In this document: one piece after another, positions 5,250 through 7,060 of the stretch | Numbering within the stretch: the stretch's first letter is position 1 | How the letters are laid out: each line of letters starts with the position of its first letter | NCBI GenBank assembly: GCA_028875085.1 | Contig: JAPPFU010000197.1 | Location: 1-7,060 of the forward strand | Source: Chloroflexota bacterium | GTDB lineage: Bacteria > Chloroflexota > Dehalococcoidia > Lucifugimonadales > Australimonadaceae | Direction: 5' to 3' | DNA length: 7,060 nucleotides | Notes under the pieces: generated by a model | What the model saw: the letters and a program-made list of their open reading frames with translations, nothing else | Told to the model about the DNA's origin: nothing | The model's database searches: none | Program-made: the position numbers and the translations under genes

Positions 5250-5891
5250 ATGGAGACACCCTCGGGAGGCGGCGGCGAGACGCGCTCGGCCTACGGCCAG
5301 GACGCGCCCGCTGCGGTGGGCTGGGAGCTGGACGCGGTCGAGGGCGCGACCATCGAGGCGCTGAAGTGGTCGGCGCAGGAGGCGTTCCCCGAGCCGCTCA
5401 TCCAGGTGCCGGAGGAGTACCGCGGCAACGTGGCGGTAACCTCCATCGACGCGCTGCTGAACTGGGGGCGGCGCTCCGCCGTGTGGCCGGTGGCGTTCGG
5501 CCTCGCCTGCTGCGTGTTCGAGATGCTCGCGTCCGCGATGGGGCGCTTCGACCTCGCGCGCTTCGGCATGGAGGCGATGCGCGCCTCGCCGCGCCAGGCC
5601 GACCTGCTCATCGTGTCGGGGACGCTGACGTGGAAGATGGCGCCCGCCGTGCGCCGCATCTACGACCAGATGGCGGAGCCGAAGTGGGTGATTGCTATGG
5701 GCGTCTGCGCCACCTCCGGCGGCCCCTACTACCAGGGTTACAGCGTGGTGCCGGGCGTGAACCACATCGTGCCCGTGGACGTGTACGTGCCCGGCTGCCC
5801 GCCGCGCCCCGACGCGCTGCTCTACGGCATCATGCAACTGCACGACAAGATCAAGAAGTACCGCCTCGGCGCGCAGCCGGCGGGGGCGTAG
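5250..5891 (+). CDS. nuoB: NADH-quinone oxidoreductase subunit B
   Basis: NuoB (PSST-type subunit) carries the terminal 4Fe-4S cluster N2 of complex I, which passes electrons to quinone at the junction of the peripheral and membrane arms. The protein has 213 residues. The four cluster ligands are visible: the adjacent pair Cys87-Cys88 in FGLACCVFEM, Cys153 in MGVCATSGG and Cys183 in YVPGCPPRPDALLYG. The interval from Cys153 to Cys183 is one residue longer than in E. coli NuoB as I recall it. The N-terminus is long for the family: about 40 residues starting METPSGGGG precede the conserved core and look flexible. The start is supported by AGGAGG upstream. It is the first gene of a nuoBCD run; nuoA, usually immediately upstream, is not here. 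Confidence 0.96.
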   Translation: METPSGGGGETRSAYGQDAPAAVGWELDAVEGATIEALKWSAQEAFPEPLIQVPEEYRGNVAVTSIDALLNWGRRSAVWPVAFGLACCVFEMLASAMGRFDLARFGMEAMRASPRQADLLIVSGTLTWKMAPAVRRIYDQMAEPKWVIAMGVCATSGGPYYQGYSVVPGVNHIVPVDVYVPGCPPRPDALLYGIMQLHDKIKKYRLGAQPAGA

Positions 5892-5893
5892 GC

Positions 5894-6370
5894 GTGTCCG
5901 TAGCGGCAACAGGCCACGAACTGGCCGAGCCCCTGCGCGCCGCGTTCGGCGAGGCGGCGCTGTCGGCGGACGACGGCGCGGTCTACGTGGCGCCCGGCTC
6001 CATCGCCGAGGTGTGTGCCTACCTGCGCGACGACCCGGCGCTCGACTTCGCAATGCTGAACTCGCTGACGGCGGTGGACTACGTGGAGTGCTTCGAGGTG
6101 GTCTACCGCTTGACCTCGCTGCGGCGCAACGCGACCTGCGTGGTGAAGACGCGCGTCTACGGCCGCGACGACCCGGCGCTTCCGACGGTGTCGGGCGTGT
6201 GGCGCGGCGCCGTGCTCCAAGAGCGCGAGGTCTACGACCTGATGGGCGTGCGCTTCGAGGGCCACCCCGACCTGCGTCGCATCCTGACGTGGGAGGGCTT
6301 CGAGGGCCACCCGCTGCGGCGCGACTACCTCGAGCCGCCGCTGCCCTACACGTGGCCCCACGGCGGATAG
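5894..6370 (+). CDS. nuoC: NADH-quinone oxidoreductase subunit C
   Basis: NuoC (30-kDa subunit) is a structural part of the peripheral arm of complex I, lying against NuoD and NuoB in the cytoplasm. It has 158 residues from GTG 5894, on the short side but within range for stand-alone NuoC. The family signature is clear near the C-terminus: EREVYDLMGVRFEGHPDLRR (about residues 109-128), followed by ILTWEGFEGHPLRRDYL. The start is the GTG 2 bases after the nuoB stop. No strong Shine-Dalgarno is seen, so translational coupling to nuoB is likely. It is not fused to nuoD, unlike in E. coli. Confidence 0.94.
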   Translation: MSVAATGHELAEPLRAAFGEAALSADDGAVYVAPGSIAEVCAYLRDDPALDFAMLNSLTAVDYVECFEVVYRLTSLRRNATCVVKTRVYGRDDPALPTVSGVWRGAVLQEREVYDLMGVRFEGHPDLRRILTWEGFEGHPLRRDYLEPPLPYTWPHGG

Positions 6371-6373
6371 CAC

Positions 6374-7060
6374 ATGGCGCTGCGCACCGAGCCGGTAACC
6401 GTCAACATCGGGCCCCACCACCCGAGCACCCACGGCGTGTTCCGCATGCGCGTAACCTTCGACGGGGAGAACGTGCAGGACGTGGAGCCGGTCATCGGCT
6501 ACCTGCACCGGGGCACGGAGAAGCTGGCGGAGGAGCGCCAGTACACGCAGGTCATCACGCTGACCGACCGCCTCGACTACGTAGCCTCGATGACCAACAA
6601 CCAGGCGTTCGTCCTGTCGGCGGAGCAGCTGGTGGACATCGACGTTCCGCTGCGCGGCAAATACCTGCGCACCATCGCGGCGGAGTTACAGCGCGTCGCC
6701 AGCCACCTCATCGGCGTGGGCTTCTTCCTGGCGGAGCTGGGCGGGTTTGGCGGGACGGCGCTGATGTACTGCTTCCGTGAGCGCGAGCGCATCCTCGATA
6801 TGTTCGAGATGCTGTGCGGCGCGCGCATCACCGTGTCCTACATGCGCATCGGCGGGGTGTACCAAGACGCGCCCGCCGAGTTCTGGCCCGCGCTGCGCCG
6901 CTTCCTCGACGAGATGCCAGGCTACGCCGACGAAGTGCAAGATCTCGTGTTCGGCAACGAGATCGTCCAGGCGCGCACCAAGAACGTCAGCGTGCTCACC
7001 GCCGAGCAGGCGATCAACGCCTCCATCACCGGGCCGGTGCTGCGCGCGTGCGGCGTGGGC
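6374..7060 (+). CDS. nuoD: NADH-quinone oxidoreductase subunit D, 3' end beyond window
   Basis: NuoD (49-kDa subunit) forms most of the quinone-binding pocket of complex I together with NuoB and descends from the large subunit of NiFe hydrogenases. The 229 residues present are the N-terminal part of a protein of roughly 370-410 residues. Family motifs: GPHHPSTHG at residues 13-21 with the quinone-site histidines, YLHRGTEKLAE (about 43-53), DRLDYVASMTNN (about 65-76) and ELQRVASHL (about 99-107). The start is ATG 6374, 3 bases after the nuoC stop, with a weak GGCGGA upstream. The frame is open to the right edge with no stop, consistent with an intact gene that continues outside. Confidence 0.95.
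   Translation, partial: MALRTEPVTVNIGPHHPSTHGVFRMRVTFDGENVQDVEPVIGYLHRGTEKLAEERQYTQVITLTDRLDYVASMTNNQAFVLSAEQLVDIDVPLRGKYLRTIAAELQRVASHLIGVGFFLAELGGFGGTALMYCFRERERILDMFEMLCGARITVSYMRIGGVYQDAPAEFWPALRRFLDEMPGYADEVQDLVFGNEIVQARTKNVSVLTAEQAINASITGPVLRACGVG

Overview
The window looks like a piece of a high-GC bacterial chromosome (roughly two thirds or more G+C by eye outside the middle) carrying an AT-richer insert. The core genes are a membrane pyrophosphatase, a translin-family protein and the start of a complex I operon. Translin-family proteins are uncommon in bacteria. Together with the K+-dependent type pyrophosphatase and the compact NuoB-C-D order, this would fit a Chloroflexota-like lineage, but that placement is inference and no taxonomic marker is present.

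Layout. Everything from position 5159 down to 1 lies on the minus strand. In transcription order it reads: translin-family protein (5159-4524); a GC-rich gap with a doubtful 46-codon ORF and a perfect hairpin; a DNA methyltransferase with a C-terminal nuclease-like domain, broken by a -1 frameshift (4258-2646); an intergenic stretch with a promoter candidate; hppA (2448-394); and, four bases later, a partial SDR-like gene running off the left edge. On the plus strand, diverging from translin across a 90-base intergenic region, are nuoB (5250-5891), nuoC (5894-6370) and nuoD (6374 to the right edge), spaced 2-3 bases apart as one operon.

How the parts relate. hppA couples pyrophosphate hydrolysis to ion pumping, and the nuo genes encode the quinone-side peripheral arm of complex I, so both flanks of the insert are membrane-energetics genes. 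The methyltransferase segment (about 2545-4330) has clearly lower G+C than both sides and interrupts what may once have been a translin-hppA junction. A 15-base direct repeat with one mismatch (2498-2512 and 4495-4509) brackets it. Each copy also contains a TATGCT hexamer placed like a -10 box.

Most notable points: the frameshifted single-chain methyltransferase/nuclease, with a Shine-Dalgarno-like sequence and ATG just after the premature stop; the flanking direct repeats; the degenerate SDR-like partner of hppA; a Gly-to-Arg change beside the HppA ion gate; the translin gene next to complex I; and the absence of nuoA upstream of nuoB. I see no CRISPR array, tRNA, rRNA or transposase. I did not find a clearly new multi-gene system here.
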